From the NCBI RefSeq assembly GCF_013394595.1, contig NZ_CP053348.1:1824001-1888000 (forward strand): DNA of 64,000 bases, given 5' to 3'. The notes under the pieces were generated by a model. That model had not been told where the DNA came from. It worked only from the letters and a program-made list of their open reading frames with translations, and made no database searches. Position numbers and translations under genes: made by a program. This DNA is from Winogradskyella forsetii. Lineage in GTDB: Bacteria; Bacteroidota; Bacteroidia; Flavobacteriales; Flavobacteriaceae. This document shows, one piece after another, positions 63,035-64,000 of the stretch. Positions within the stretch are counted from its first letter, which is position 1; each line of letters begins with the position of its first letter.

Positions 63035-64000
63035 TTATTTTTTTTGATCTAAAACTTCGTAAGTAGAGTTGTTAGAAATATATTCAGGTATTAAAAATTT
63101 TATCGAAGATACAATTTCTAATGGCTGTGTTAAAGAGTTTATAGTGGTGAGTTTATTAATTTGTTTTTCTACATTGCTAATATCTACATGTCTCGATTTA
63201 GCAATCATTATTTTCTCATGGTACGTTTTCTTGGTGTTCTCTCCATCAGCCAAAAGCTCTTCATAAATTTTTTCCCCAGGTCTTAAACCTGTGATTTTAA
63301 TATCTATGTCTTCAGGATAGCGTAAACCGGAAAGAATAATCATATTGGTAGCCAAATTGAAAATCTTTATAGGTTCTCCCATGTCAAAGACATAAATTTC
63401 TCCACCATTACCCATGGCAGCAGCTTCAAGAACTAGCTGACAGGCTTCTGGAATAGTCATGAAATAGCGTGTTATATCTTTATGTGTTACAGTTAATGGG
63501 CCTCCTTTTTCAATTTGCTTTTTAAATAATGGAATTACAGAACCATTCGATCCTAAAACATTACCAAATCTTGTAGTGATAAACTTTGTACTTCCCTTTC
63601 CTTTCAGACAAGTGGCATAAAGCTCCGCAATACGCTTAGTCGCTCCCATGACGTTTGTTGGGTTTACGGCTTTATCTGTAGAGATTAGCACAAATTTATC
63701 AACACTATGCTTTACGGCTATATCGGCTACATTTTTAGTGCCTCCAATATTTACACTAACAGCTTCAAAAGGATTGTTTTCCATCAATGGAACGTGCTTA
63801 TATGCGGCTGCGTGAAAGACAATTTTTGGCTTGTATAGGTTGAATATTTGGTCTATTCTAGTTCTATTGCGCACATCAGCAACAATGGCATCAATATTCT
63901 CTAAACCTTGTTGTTTAAATTCTTGTTGAATATCATAAAGTGCAGACTCAGCATTATCTACGAGGATTAATTTTTTATAATTATACAAGCTCACTTTTCT
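63035..64000 (-). CDS. FlaA1/CapD-like nucleotide-sugar 4,6-dehydratase/epimerase, 5'-truncated by window edge
   Basis: At least 321 residues; the frame is open to the window end, and the apparent start at 63994 is a GTG inside the protein (preceded by R-K). Present: LILVDNAESALYD, VADVRNRTRIDQIF, HAAAYKHVPLMENNP, STDKAVNPTNVMGATKR (Ser/Thr and YxxxK-like MGATKR variant), TRFGNVLGSNGSVIPLFKKQ and GLRPGEKIYEELL. Family proteins make UDP-linked 4-keto-6-deoxy sugars for capsules. The N-terminal membrane helices and GxGxxG are expected just outside the window. First visible gene of the exopolysaccharide locus. Confidence 0.92.
   Translation of the reverse strand, partial: RKVSLYNYKKLILVDNAESALYDIQQEFKQQGLENIDAIVADVRNRTRIDQIFNLYKPKIVFHAAAYKHVPLMENNPFEAVSVNIGGTKNVADIAVKHSVDKFVLISTDKAVNPTNVMGATKRIAELYATCLKGKGSTKFITTRFGNVLGSNGSVIPLFKKQIEKGGPLTVTHKDITRYFMTIPEACQLVLEAAAMGNGGEIYVFDMGEPIKIFNLATNMIILSGLRYPEDIDIKITGLRPGEKIYEELLADGENTKKTYHEKIMIAKSRHVDISNVEKQINKLTTINSLTQPLEIVSSIKFLIPEYISNNSTYEVLDQKK

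Overview
The window reads as chromosomal DNA of a marine-type member of the Flavobacteriaceae (Bacteroidota). The DNA is A+T rich. Several genes have the Bacteroidota -7 promoter box TAnnTTTG. Ribosome-binding sites are not obvious, and some starts lie only 4-9 nt after a -7 box. The gene content also fits: a SusC-plug/CarboxypepD_reg-like protein, TlpA-like DUF4369 lipoprotein, DUF2853, DUF3857 transglutaminase-like proteins, MenA-F, topoisomerase IV, a tricorn-like S41 protease and a gliding-group style Wza/Wzc export pair. I see no tRNA, rRNA, CRISPR array, prophage or complete insertion sequence.

Layout: 1-5.8 kb (minus strand) carries a threonine operon thrA-thrB-thrC. It is preceded by a short Thr/Ile-rich leader peptide and hairpins (a probable attenuator). 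Between thrB and thrC it is interrupted by a four-helix-bundle S23/IVP-family gene that sits between two inward-facing heptamer arrays; this is the oddest locus of the window. 6-12.3 kb: NAD(P)HX repair enzyme, TlpA-like thioredoxin lipoprotein, RlmI-like methyltransferase, nitronate monooxygenase-like flavoprotein, YiiX-like amidase, small secreted protein. 12.4-16.9 kb: an ECF42-type sigma factor coupled to a DGPF/YCII gene, a membrane-anchored DRH-motif kinase-like protein, a VOC protein, a decayed gene remnant, a 163-bp imperfect palindrome (MITE-like) and a YtxH protein.

17-34.7 kb is a dispersed menaquinone cluster: menI-like thioesterase, menF, menD, menB, menA, menC, menE. Interleaved are a tricorn-like protease, DUF2853, CvfB, UPF0173 hydrolase, an esterase, DUF2914 and a CPBP protease. 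No canonical menH is visible. 34.8-41.1 kb holds a plug-VWA fusion protein and two overlapping DUF3857 proteins, one with and one without a transglutaminase triad. 41.2-47 kb: a 44-residue membrane peptide, ychF with a structured leader, SRPBCC, EamA and PAP2 proteins. 45.3-50.3 kb: parE, a small PH-like membrane protein and parC in one tight operon.

50.3-59.6 kb: an MBOAT/SGNH-like O-acyltransferase pair, TerC, a lipoprotein, and an XRE regulator divergent from an M14 peptidase with repeated TTACA-N2-TGTAA operator-like sites between them. Then come Lrp/AsnC, DinB, aroB and proline dehydrogenase. 59.9-64 kb (minus) is the start of an exopolysaccharide locus: FlaA1-like nucleotide-sugar dehydratase/epimerase (cut by the window edge), Wza-like lipoprotein and Wzc-like tyrosine kinase.
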